A stretch of 64,000 nt of DNA, taken from Marinoscillum furvescens DSM 4134 (lineage in GTDB: Bacteria; Bacteroidota; Bacteroidia; Cytophagales; Cyclobacteriaceae). Location of the stretch: positions 22,948 to 86,947 of the forward strand of contig NZ_QREG01000005.1 of NCBI RefSeq assembly GCF_003386095.1, given 5' to 3'. Position numbers and translations under genes: made by a program. The notes under the pieces were generated by a model. That model did no database searches, was not told where the DNA came from, and saw nothing but the letters and a program-made list of their open reading frames with translations. Below, one piece after another: positions 55,739 through 63,705 of this stretch. Positions within the stretch are counted from its first letter, which is position 1, and each line of letters begins with the position of its first letter.

Positions 55739-58099
55739 ATGAAAAACGTACTTGTCACCATTAGTCTGCTCATTGTTGCTGCTGAGGCCATGGCTCAATT
55801 TTCGCTCACTGGTCAGGTGCTGGACCCAGCAGGAGAAGGGATTCCGGGGGTAACCATTACGGTGAAAGGTACCTCTATGGGCACCTCATCAGATTATGAA
55901 GGCAAGTTCCAACTTGACGATATAGAAAAAGGACAGTGGCAGTTGATACTTTCGGGAGTTGGTTTTCAAAGTCAAGAGATAACCGTAGATGTCGATCAAC
56001 CAACAAAGCTCTCTCCAATTACACTCAAAGAATCAACTACGGAGCTGGCAGCGGTACAAATTGTTGGGAAATCCGCAGCCACTGAAATTCGAGAGCAAGC
56101 CTATGCAGTAGAAGTAGTCAGTTCCAAAGGGTTTAAAAACCTGTCAACCAATGCCAATGACATACTGGGGAAAATTTCTGGGGTAAACATCCGTCAGTCA
56201 GGGGGACTTGGGTCCAATTTTTCCCTTTCACTTAATGGCCTTTCAGGCAATCAACTGCGCTTATTTTTAGATGGAGTGCCCATGGATTACTTCGGTTCTT
56301 CCCTGTCTCTCAACAACTTTTCGGCAAACCTGATAGACCGAATAGAAGTCTACAAAGGTGTGGTGCCTATCCACCTTTCTTCTGATGCACTTGGTGGGGC
56401 TATCAATGTAGTAACGAGCAAAAATGTCAATTCATTTTTGGACGCTTCCTACTCGGTAGGGTCATTCAATACGCACATCGCTTCACTAAATGGACAGCAT
56501 AGAAATGCCAAAAATGGATTTACTGTACGACTAAAGTCCTTTTATAATACGGCTGACAACAACTATGAAGTCCCCGTAAACCTGGTGAATTTTGAAACAG
56601 GCAAGGAGGAAGGTGAACCCACGTGGGTGGAGCGCTTTCATGATGGCTATACCTCCAAAATGGCCTGGGCTGAGGTAGGATTTGTAGGCACATCATTTGC
56701 GGACCAGCTGATGGTGGGGCTTATGTATTCGGACAATTACAAAGAACTGCAGCAACCTGCCAATGCCGTAGGTCAGGCCAAAATCCCCTATGGTGAAGTG
56801 GCCGCTCAGGAGGAAAAAATCATCACCAACCTTTCTTATAAAAAATCAGGCTTGCTAAATGACCGGCTTAGTCTTAGGGCCTACCTGGTCAAAGTAGCAT
56901 CAAATAGCCTTTCTATAGATACCAGCAGCTACAGGTATGACTGGTTTGGTGAGCGCACACTCCGCGAAAACACAGCCATAGGTGAGGTAGAAAATCGGAA
57001 AACCTTACTCAATCTAAACCTGGACAATTACCTGGCCAATTTCAATACTGAATATACGCTGGCTGCCAATCATAACGTGGCGGTCAACTATAGCCTCAAC
57101 CACCTCAATGTGAAAGGAAGTGATCGCTTTAAGGCAGAAAACAACACCCAGTTTAGCAATCCCAGCACAGTTGCCAAGCAGGTATTTGGCTTTAGCTATA
57201 CCCAAAGTTTTTTTAGTCAGAAGCTAAAAAACACTTTTTTTAGCAAGTATTACCGGTATCGGGTAACCTCCCTCGAAACCAACTATCAGGGCTCTGAGGT
57301 GTTGCCATTTGAAGCCACTAAGCAGTATATGGGCTATGGAGTCACCTCCACTCTGCAGCTACGTGAGTGGCAGCTAAAGGCCAGCTACGAAAATGCCACA
57401 CGCTTTCCTGAGTTGATAGAGCTGTTTGGTGATGGGCTCAATTATACCCCTAACCCTTCGTTGCTACCCGAGCAAAGCAACAACTACAACCTTGGGTTTA
57501 TCTATTCTCGTGCCGGAGCCAATCCCTTTATGTTGTCTGTCAATGGATTCGTAAGAGATGCGCAGGACTTTATTTTACCCCTGGTAAAAGGGATCAAAGC
57601 CAGCCATATCAACAATGGTATAGTGCGCTCTGCCGGAGTAGACCTGGGTATGAGCTATCAGCTAAAAAGTGGGTTGGCCTTTGCTGCCAATGGCACCTAT
57701 TTAGACAAGCGGGACCTAAACAAATGGCGAAATGGAGCAGAAGGTGTAGCCAATTCACAATACAAAGTTCGGGTACCAAATGAGCCGTTCCTGTTTGGTA
57801 ATGTGACAGTGTCATACCGAAGAGGAGGCTTCTTTGGGCATGACCAGATGTCGGCCTCAATAATTCAGCGCTATGTGGGTGCTTTCTATTACCGTTGGCC
57901 CAATCTGGCCAGCCAGGGAAAAGATACCGTACCCCAGCAATGGACCACTAACCTGGACATAGTTTATAGCATAAAAAATGGACGCTACAATACCTCTTTT
58001 GGTATTGCCAACCTTTGGGATGCTGAAGTATATGACAACTTCCTTCAGCTCCGACCTGGCAGGACTTACAATTTAAAATTCAGATACTTTATTAATTGA
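55739..58099 (+). CDS. TonB-dependent outer-membrane receptor, XusA-like
   Basis: 786 residues. Signal peptide (VTISLLIVAAEAMAQ), a carboxypeptidase-regulatory-like domain (residues about 20-105: LTGQVLDPAGEGIPGVTITVKG), a plug with IDRIEVYKGVVPIHLSSDALGGAINVVT, and a C-terminal beta-barrel ending GRTYNLKFRYFIN. This layout with the following DUF4374 and PepSY genes matches the Bacteroides thetaiotaomicron xusA siderophore receptor. The ligand is probably a ferric siderophore; which one is unknown. Confidence 0.9.
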   Translation: MKNVLVTISLLIVAAEAMAQFSLTGQVLDPAGEGIPGVTITVKGTSMGTSSDYEGKFQLDDIEKGQWQLILSGVGFQSQEITVDVDQPTKLSPITLKESTTELAAVQIVGKSAATEIREQAYAVEVVSSKGFKNLSTNANDILGKISGVNIRQSGGLGSNFSLSLNGLSGNQLRLFLDGVPMDYFGSSLSLNNFSANLIDRIEVYKGVVPIHLSSDALGGAINVVTSKNVNSFLDASYSVGSFNTHIASLNGQHRNAKNGFTVRLKSFYNTADNNYEVPVNLVNFETGKEEGEPTWVERFHDGYTSKMAWAEVGFVGTSFADQLMVGLMYSDNYKELQQPANAVGQAKIPYGEVAAQEEKIITNLSYKKSGLLNDRLSLRAYLVKVASNSLSIDTSSYRYDWFGERTLRENTAIGEVENRKTLLNLNLDNYLANFNTEYTLAANHNVAVNYSLNHLNVKGSDRFKAENNTQFSNPSTVAKQVFGFSYTQSFFSQKLKNTFFSKYYRYRVTSLETNYQGSEVLPFEATKQYMGYGVTSTLQLREWQLKASYENATRFPELIELFGDGLNYTPNPSLLPEQSNNYNLGFIYSRAGANPFMLSVNGFVRDAQDFILPLVKGIKASHINNGIVRSAGVDLGMSYQLKSGLAFAANGTYLDKRDLNKWRNGAEGVANSQYKVRVPNEPFLFGNVTVSYRRGGFFGHDQMSASIIQRYVGAFYYRWPNLASQGKDTVPQQWTTNLDIVYSIKNGRYNTSFGIANLWDAEVYDNFLQLRPGRTYNLKFRYFIN

Positions 58100-58107
58100 A
58101 CATACAA

Positions 58108-59343
58108 ATGATAGACACAAAGAAATATCTCAATGGTCTGCTTGCCCTAATGCTAGGCATGATACTGTGGAGCTGTGTAGAGGATGGTCCTGACACTCCT
58201 GCGGTGCAGGCCAATTATTACGTGGGTATAGAAGCTGCTACCGACCCTGCATCGGATGTGTTGGCAATAGCCAGTTCGTTGGATGAAGGAGTAATTTCTC
58301 CAGTCAACAATGGTTTTGAGCAGCCCGTATGGATGACTTTTCTGCAAGGAAAGAACAAGATTATAGCTACTGGCTATACATCTGCTCCTGAGTTTATTGC
58401 CTATGAGCTCATAGATGGGCAGCTTGCTAAAGGGGAAAGTTTTTTTCTGGATGAACAAACGTATGCCTACGATTTCGTGGATGAAAACACGCTCTTAATT
58501 ACAAGTTCCCCACGTGCTGGCTTTTCTGCAAAGAAGATCTTTGTGGTGGATTTGCAGTCCATGGCTATTGCCAGAACTGTTTCTACTACGTTTGGTGACA
58601 TTGAGGCGGATAGCTTGCTGGCTTTTCCTACAGACATGAAGGTGCGTGACGATAAGCTTTTTATCTCATATTATCACATTCATGCCAATGGCAATTTTTC
58701 TACACCTTCAGCAAATGTGGCTCGTGTAGCTGTATTTAGTTATCCAGACTTGACTTTTGAAAAAGAGATTACCGATGAGCGTGCAGCAAATATTGGCAGG
58801 TACTATAGCCACAACGCTCTGGAGATGGATGAAAACGGAGATATTTACACATTTTCGTCTTCTTCTCTTGCCTGTGGGTTTGCTCCCGTGCCAGCTAATA
58901 ACTCGGCCATTCTAAGGATTCGTAGCGGTGAGACAGCTTTTGATGATTCATTTTACATCGATTTTGAGACACTCAGCGGAGGGTATAAGATCAATGACCT
59001 GATCTATGCCGGAAATGGAAAAGCTGTGGTGCGTGTGCTTCAGGAAGAAGAAACCAATGCTGATTACCTGTGGGCGGCATATGCACCTACTTCTACTTCG
59101 CCGCTGCTCTCTACGGGCATAGTGGACTTGCATGCCGGCACTTTTACCCTGCTAGACAATGTACCAAAAGGTGGTGGTGGATGGAATACCCCTCATCTGG
59201 TGGAAGGCAATACGGTATACCTTGGAGTAAGCAATAGCAGCTATGCTGGCATTTACAAAATAGATACGCAGAGCGAAACCGCCGTAGAAGGTGCCACTGT
59301 AGACGGCAACTATGCCAAGGCGATCCTTTCGCTAAAAGAATAA
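58108..59343 (+). CDS. DUF4374 surface lipoprotein, XusB-like
   Basis: 411 residues from the ATG at 58108 (MIDTKKYLNGLLALMLG); an in-frame TTG overlapping the receptor stop is rejected. The lipobox is LWSC (Cys23). The body is a beta-propeller-like DUF4374 fold rich in aromatic/acidic strands (YNYNY-like YYSHNALEMDENGDIYTFSS). In the characterised Xus system the DUF4374 lipoprotein binds ferric enterobactin at the cell surface and hands it to XusA. The same role is inferred here. Confidence 0.82.
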   Translation: MIDTKKYLNGLLALMLGMILWSCVEDGPDTPAVQANYYVGIEAATDPASDVLAIASSLDEGVISPVNNGFEQPVWMTFLQGKNKIIATGYTSAPEFIAYELIDGQLAKGESFFLDEQTYAYDFVDENTLLITSSPRAGFSAKKIFVVDLQSMAIARTVSTTFGDIEADSLLAFPTDMKVRDDKLFISYYHIHANGNFSTPSANVARVAVFSYPDLTFEKEITDERAANIGRYYSHNALEMDENGDIYTFSSSSLACGFAPVPANNSAILRIRSGETAFDDSFYIDFETLSGGYKINDLIYAGNGKAVVRVLQEEETNADYLWAAYAPTSTSPLLSTGIVDLHAGTFTLLDNVPKGGGGWNTPHLVEGNTVYLGVSNSSYAGIYKIDTQSETAVEGATVDGNYAKAILSLKE

Positions 59344-59360
59344 CCCAATCATCGTTCCTC

Positions 59361-59395
59361 ACCACCATCACAAGGCTCAGTCTTGTGATGGTGGT
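59361..59395 (+). terminator. Perfect 14-bp hairpin inside the operon
   Basis: ACCACCATCACAAG (59361-59374) pairs perfectly with CTTGTGATGGTGGT (59382-59395), with a 7-nt loop and a short TTT after it. It lies between xusB-like and the DUF4198 gene, so it probably attenuates or ends part of the transcripts, giving receptor and lipoprotein higher expression than the inner-membrane genes. Confidence 0.6.
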
Positions 59396-59410
59396 TTAAA
59401 ATCCAAATCC

Positions 59411-60145
59411 ATGAATTTCCGATCCCTACTTTTTTCCCTACTACTATGTCTGATGAGCTACCTGGGTATGGCCCACTACCTCTGGATAGAAACTCCTGAA
59501 ATAGGCAAGCTCAACAAGTCGCACCAGGTGAAAGTCTACTTTGGTGAATACACCTACGGTGCCATAGAAGACCCCAATAGCGAGACATTTGCCGGAGTGA
59601 AATACTTTAAACTTTGGGTGGTGAGCCCATCCGGGCAAAAAGAGCATATCGACGTGGAGGCGGGCGAGAATGCATTTGTGGGGAGCTTCATCCCTAAAGA
59701 AAAGGGCACCTACACGGTGACGATGAACAATGACGAGATCCCGGTAATCGATTATACTCAATATGACTTTGGAATTTTCAAAACACATTATCATGCTACA
59801 GCCAAAGTGGTAGTAGGGCAACAAGTATTGGCTACTCAGCCGACCAACAGTAACGGACTTGCTTTGGTAAATACCACCGATCAGGTAGCGAGGCAAAATA
59901 GCGAAGTATCCCTTCAGGTATACTTCAAAGGGGAGCCATTTGCAGATCAGGAAGTGACGATTTTTGTGGCTGACCTGTGGTCAAAAAAGCTGGAATCTGA
60001 TGAGACTGGAACGATTAGTTTTCGCCTGCCCTGGGCTACCACCTATACGATAGAGACGACTTATAGCGAGCAGGTACCCGGTACATATCGCGGAGAAGAT
60101 TATGAGTTTGTTTGGCATTGTGCCACCTATGCTATTACGCTCTAG
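59411..60145 (+). CDS. DUF4198-like exported protein with predicted mature N-terminal histidine
   Basis: 244 residues. The signal peptide (LLFSLLLCLMSYLGMA) is predicted to be cut after LGMA, so the mature protein starts His-Tyr-Leu-Trp; an AH-x-W start is characteristic of DUF4198 proteins. An Ig-like beta domain follows, with HYHATAKVVV (His-rich) in the middle and an Ig-like C-terminal part. Some DUF4198 relatives are periplasmic metal-binding components of nickel/cobalt transporters. Here, an iron or copper ligand is possible but unknown. Confidence 0.75.
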   Translation: MNFRSLLFSLLLCLMSYLGMAHYLWIETPEIGKLNKSHQVKVYFGEYTYGAIEDPNSETFAGVKYFKLWVVSPSGQKEHIDVEAGENAFVGSFIPKEKGTYTVTMNNDEIPVIDYTQYDFGIFKTHYHATAKVVVGQQVLATQPTNSNGLALVNTTDQVARQNSEVSLQVYFKGEPFADQEVTIFVADLWSKKLESDETGTISFRLPWATTYTIETTYSEQVPGTYRGEDYEFVWHCATYAITL

Positions 60146-60146
60146 T

Positions 60147-60479
60147 ATGGTTACGATTAGCTCGTTGGTATCATTGCTCGGGTTTTGGCTGGCTTATCAA
60201 TCTTCGGATCGTGCAGCACTGGGGACATCTAAAAACCAATTGGAAAGTTGGGCCAGAAGCTACCGTCAGCAAATGAAAGTTGTGAGTATCTGTGTCTTGT
60301 TTTCCGGGCTATTATCTTATGTATATGCCCTGGGAGTAGGCGCCGGCAGTATGGCTTTTGTGATGACCATCTCTGTATTGGGTAGTTTAGTGGTCCTTAT
60401 TTCCCCTTTGAGGTTGGTATCCAGACGGATGGTGCTAGTGCTTTATGTGGTTTCCTTTTGCTTAGAAATGGCCCTATAG
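60147..60479 (+). CDS. DUF3325-like small membrane protein
   Basis: 110 residues from the ATG at 60147, one base after the DUF4198 stop; a start at 60102 would overlap that gene and is rejected. Three to four membrane segments: ISSLVSLLGFWLAY, VSICVLFSGLLSYVYALG and AFVMTISVLGSLVVLISP. The layout and position next to a PepSY protein match the proteobacterial DUF3325 component of siderophore operons. The assignment is by layout, not by motif. Confidence 0.6.
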   Translation: MVTISSLVSLLGFWLAYQSSDRAALGTSKNQLESWARSYRQQMKVVSICVLFSGLLSYVYALGVGAGSMAFVMTISVLGSLVVLISPLRLVSRRMVLVLYVVSFCLEMAL

Positions 60480-60481
60480 AT

Positions 60482-60763
60482 ATGCCTGCAAACAAGAAAT
60501 ACCTGTCCGCTTCTTTTCATCAGCGATTGGCCAAAATCACTTCTGGACTTATTGGCGGGTATATGCTCACCAGCTTATTATTTATGCTCGCAGGCCATTG
60601 GATACCCGTAGGCCCAGTGTTGATCACGCTGAAATTTGCAGGCTTTGTGCTGTGGTGTGGCCTACTCATTGTACCCTTTTTGTTTAAGAATGGCTGGACT
60701 GCCTGGGGCATCTACCTCTTTGGCGTATTGGTATTGGCTGCTATTTGCTATGCTTTAAACTGA
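60482..60763 (+). CDS. DUF3649-like 'iron uptake' membrane protein
   Basis: 93 residues from the ATG at 60482. Three membrane segments (SGLIGGYMLTSLLFMLAG, VLITLKFAGFVLWCGLLI, GIYLFGVLVLAAICYAL). The position between the DUF3325-like and the PepSY genes and the three-helix layout fit the DUF3649 iron-uptake component found with PepSY proteins in proteobacteria. Confidence 0.6.
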   Translation: MPANKKYLSASFHQRLAKITSGLIGGYMLTSLLFMLAGHWIPVGPVLITLKFAGFVLWCGLLIVPFLFKNGWTAWGIYLFGVLVLAAICYALN

Positions 60764-60772
60764 CACCCACAG

Positions 60773-62362
60773 ATGAGCAAACGCATTTATAACGTCCTCT
60801 TTCATACGCATACGGTAAGTGGCCTGGTCATTAGTGTGGCCTTGTATGTCATTTTTTTTGCCGGGTCTATTAGCTTTTTTCGTGATGACATTATCAACTG
60901 GGAGCGTGATCAGCCCATCATACACCACACCCTAATGGCCGTAGACTTTGATGCGCTCATGGATACCCTGGAGGCACGTCATGAGCTATATGGTCGTACT
61001 GTTACGCTCAGCCAGATTCATCAAGAGCGCAGAGTCACGGTGGATATTTCTCCGTCGGCAGATACATCAGTGTCTCCTGGTGCCCGCCGCAGAGCATTTT
61101 TTTATCACGATCCTGTTACCCAGAAAAGCTATAGCTACTTTGAAGATTTTACACTGGGGGAGTTTATTTACCGGCTTCATTTTTTTGCTCAGATTCCGTA
61201 CCCTTATGGTTATTTGCTGTCTGGGTTTGTGGCATTGTTTTTCTTGTTTGCCATAGTCACTGGGGTGATTATCCATTGGAAGAAGATTGTCACCAACTTT
61301 TTTGTGTTTAGACCAGGGAAAAAACTCAAAACCATATGGACCGATGCACACACAGCTCTGGGTGTTCTTGGGTTACCGTTTCAATTTGTGTACGCCATGA
61401 CAGGCGCCGCCCTGATCATTGGGGGCACGGTGATGCTTGGCATGGCTGGAGAGTATTTTTTCGAAGGCCAGAGTGATAAGGCAGCTGAGGCATTGGAAGT
61501 ATCCGTAGACCCCAAACCATTTGAATACAATCCTACACCTTATGATTTTAGCTATAATGAGCTGATGAATGAGTTGGTTGGGCGTTGGGAACATGTACTA
61601 GTGGATCAAGTCCAAATCCAAAACTATGGAGATGCCAGCATGCAGCTGATCGTAAATGTAGCGCCTGAGGTGAAACACAAAATGTTGGGCTTTGGGCAGA
61701 TAGTGTATGATTTTCATCTACAAAAAATGCGGGTGCTGCATGAACCTTTCCATAAGCCGCCCTTTGTCTCTGCCTTCCAATCTTTAATGATCCAGCTTCA
61801 TTATGGCAATTTTGGGGGCTATGCATTGAAAGTACTTTACTTTTTATTTGGGATAATTACCTGTTTTGTGATTCTTTCTGGAGTACTGATCTGGGTAGAG
61901 GCTCGTGATAAGAAAAGCAATGACGATTGGAAGCGTAAAGCAAACCACCGGGTGGCTAACATTTTTGTGGCCATTTCGCTTAGCATGTATCCGGTTACTG
62001 CGTTTTCGTTTTTAGTAGTAAAGCTGCTCGGAAGCCCGGGAAATCCAGAACACTATCTGCTGATATACAAGGCTTTTATGATTCCATGGTTGCTATTGTC
62101 TGTAGTTTTTTCCATCAAAGGCAACCGATTTTTCACAACAAGATACTGTTTGCTCTCAGGTGGTTTGATGGGCCTACTCGTACCTGTGGTAAATGGATGC
62201 ATCACACAAAATTGGATTTGGAATACTTTCCATGCACAGCAAATTCAACTGTTCGTGGTAGATGCTTTCTGGCTCATTACGTCAATTATAGTGCTGATGG
62301 TGGTATTCGGTCTGCGAAGCGCTGATGTCCCAACAAATAAGAAATCAGGGGGTACAAGCTAA
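60773..62362 (+). CDS. PepSY-associated inner-membrane protein, XusC-like
   Basis: 529 residues. Four or more membrane segments: ISVALYVIFFAGSISFF at the N terminus, then YPYGYLLSGFVALFFLFAIVTGVIIHW in the middle with His residues, FQFVYAMTGAALIIGG, and several at the C terminus. The first and central helices with H-T-H and W-x-D-A-H-T-A are the PepSY_TM pattern, probably binding heme. In Xus and FoxB/FsqE-like systems the PepSY protein is thought to reduce ferric siderophores at the inner membrane. Start at the ATG at 60773, nine bases after the previous stop. Confidence 0.85.
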   Translation: MSKRIYNVLFHTHTVSGLVISVALYVIFFAGSISFFRDDIINWERDQPIIHHTLMAVDFDALMDTLEARHELYGRTVTLSQIHQERRVTVDISPSADTSVSPGARRRAFFYHDPVTQKSYSYFEDFTLGEFIYRLHFFAQIPYPYGYLLSGFVALFFLFAIVTGVIIHWKKIVTNFFVFRPGKKLKTIWTDAHTALGVLGLPFQFVYAMTGAALIIGGTVMLGMAGEYFFEGQSDKAAEALEVSVDPKPFEYNPTPYDFSYNELMNELVGRWEHVLVDQVQIQNYGDASMQLIVNVAPEVKHKMLGFGQIVYDFHLQKMRVLHEPFHKPPFVSAFQSLMIQLHYGNFGGYALKVLYFLFGIITCFVILSGVLIWVEARDKKSNDDWKRKANHRVANIFVAISLSMYPVTAFSFLVVKLLGSPGNPEHYLLIYKAFMIPWLLLSVVFSIKGNRFFTTRYCLLSGGLMGLLVPVVNGCITQNWIWNTFHAQQIQLFVVDAFWLITSIIVLMVVFGLRSADVPTNKKSGGTS

Positions 62363-62379
62363 ACACCCAATTATGAAAT

Positions 62380-62493
62380 CACTACTTCTAGTGATAGATA
62401 GCTAGTGCTAGCTACTAAATATTTGCCTACCTATAGCGATTGATACGGCACTCATCCTGATGCAACTTTGCCCTTATTTAGAACTGATCCAAA
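62380..62493 (+). promoter_or_regulatory. Promoter, upstream dyad and operator of the DUF4856/imelysin unit
   Basis: CACTACTTCTAGTGAT (62380-62395), GCGA-TTGATA (TTGATA 62440-62445), 17-nt spacer, CAACTTTG (62463-62470) and operator TTTAGAAC-T-GATCCAAA (62477-62493). The ATG at 62510 is 17 bp further downstream. The 16-bp upstream dyad differs from that at 53522 at a single base. Confidence 0.6.
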
Positions 62494-62509
62494 TAATAGT
62501 TTCACACTT

Positions 62510-63640
62510 ATGAAAATACAAAACAAACTAACCAGCTTATTCGCAATCACTCTACTGGTCCTTTTCGCTTCCTGCGAGGATAGTGATGATCCACAGCCAC
62601 AAGATGATCAGCTAGCAGTGCCATCTACTTATGAGTTTACACGCAATGGAGAGTCTTCTGTAGACTACTCAGGACAAACTGCTCGACTCAACATGCTGGC
62701 AGAGCTAAAGAGCTATATCGCTACTTCACATGAGGGAGCTACACTTGATGAGCAAAAGCTGCTCAACATGTTTGCCAACGAAAACGATCCATTCGAAGAT
62801 GCTACACTCAACGCAAGTACCAAGCAGTTGGAGAATAAGACCTTTGTAGCTGACGTAGAGTTTTTCAAAGACATCCTTTCTTCTGCAGCAACTGTGAGCG
62901 TAGATGCTGGTGATGCAGCCGAAGGTCAGGGAGGTTTGATTGCCAGAAGCCCAGACAACAAAATACTGGTTGATGAAAAAGGGTGGGAATATACCCAGCT
63001 CATAGAAAAAGGCTTGATGGGTGCTACATTCCTACATCAGATTTACAACAGCTACCTCACAGACGCTAAGATTGGGAATGATGTAGAAAATGAAGAATTG
63101 TCCGAAGGCAAGAACTACACGGCTATGGAGCATCACTGGGATGAAGCTTTTGGCTACTGGGGTGTTAACCCTGAGTTTGATACGGAAGGTGACAACCAGT
63201 TTTGGGGCAAGTATACCTACGGGCGTGAAAGCTATTTGGGTAGTGCCACAGCTTTGAAAGACGCCTTTTTGAAAGGGAGAACAGCTATCGTAAACAAAGA
63301 CTATGACGAGCGTGATGCCCAGCGTGACATCATCTATGAGCAGTTTGAAATCACGGCTGCTGCTACAGCGATCCACTACATCAATGAATCCATTACAGAC
63401 TTGAACAATGCCGATCAGGGCAACCTTTTTCACCACCTGTCTGAGGGCTATGGATTTGTGCTGGCGCTGAAGTATAGCCCATACAAGCAAATCTCTACAG
63501 CTGAAATCGAAGTAATCTTGGAGGAAGATTTCGGTACGGATGGAGACTTCTGGACGGTGACAGTGGAAGGGCTAAACAAGGCAAAATCTACACTAGTAGC
63601 CACTTACCCTTCGCTAAAAGATATTGCAGACGAATTGTAA
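62510..63640 (+). CDS. DUF4856 lipoprotein
   Basis: 376 residues from the ATG at 62510. Lipobox LFASC (Cys22). The core YEFTRNGESSVDYSGQTARL and helical segments DEAFGYWG, GTDGDFWTVTVEGLNKAKSTL match the DUF4856 family, which is usually paired with imelysins in marine Bacteroidota. The fold is thought to be imelysin-like and iron-linked. Its location in the outer membrane or periplasm is inferred from the lipobox. Confidence 0.82.
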   Translation: MKIQNKLTSLFAITLLVLFASCEDSDDPQPQDDQLAVPSTYEFTRNGESSVDYSGQTARLNMLAELKSYIATSHEGATLDEQKLLNMFANENDPFEDATLNASTKQLENKTFVADVEFFKDILSSAATVSVDAGDAAEGQGGLIARSPDNKILVDEKGWEYTQLIEKGLMGATFLHQIYNSYLTDAKIGNDVENEELSEGKNYTAMEHHWDEAFGYWGVNPEFDTEGDNQFWGKYTYGRESYLGSATALKDAFLKGRTAIVNKDYDERDAQRDIIYEQFEITAAATAIHYINESITDLNNADQGNLFHHLSEGYGFVLALKYSPYKQISTAEIEVILEEDFGTDGDFWTVTVEGLNKAKSTLVATYPSLKDIADEL

Positions 63641-63666
63641 GCAATTAAAAACAAATAGATTCCTTA

Positions 63667-63696
63667 TTTAGATTTGATATAAATAAGACATCTTTG
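63667..63696 (+). promoter_or_regulatory. Operator and -7 element of the imelysin gene
   Basis: TTTAGATT-T-GATATAAA (63667-63683) lies upstream of CATCTTTG (63689-63696, CAnnTTTG), so here the dyad precedes the -7 box rather than following it. The ATG is at 63706. Confidence 0.55.
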
Positions 63697-63705
63697 CAGC
63701 ACTTT

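Noticed and set aside
62468-62509. DUF4856 start at 62468
   Set aside because: The added residues would be encoded by the operator itself and would precede the signal peptide; the ATG at 62510 gives a clean lipoprotein start.
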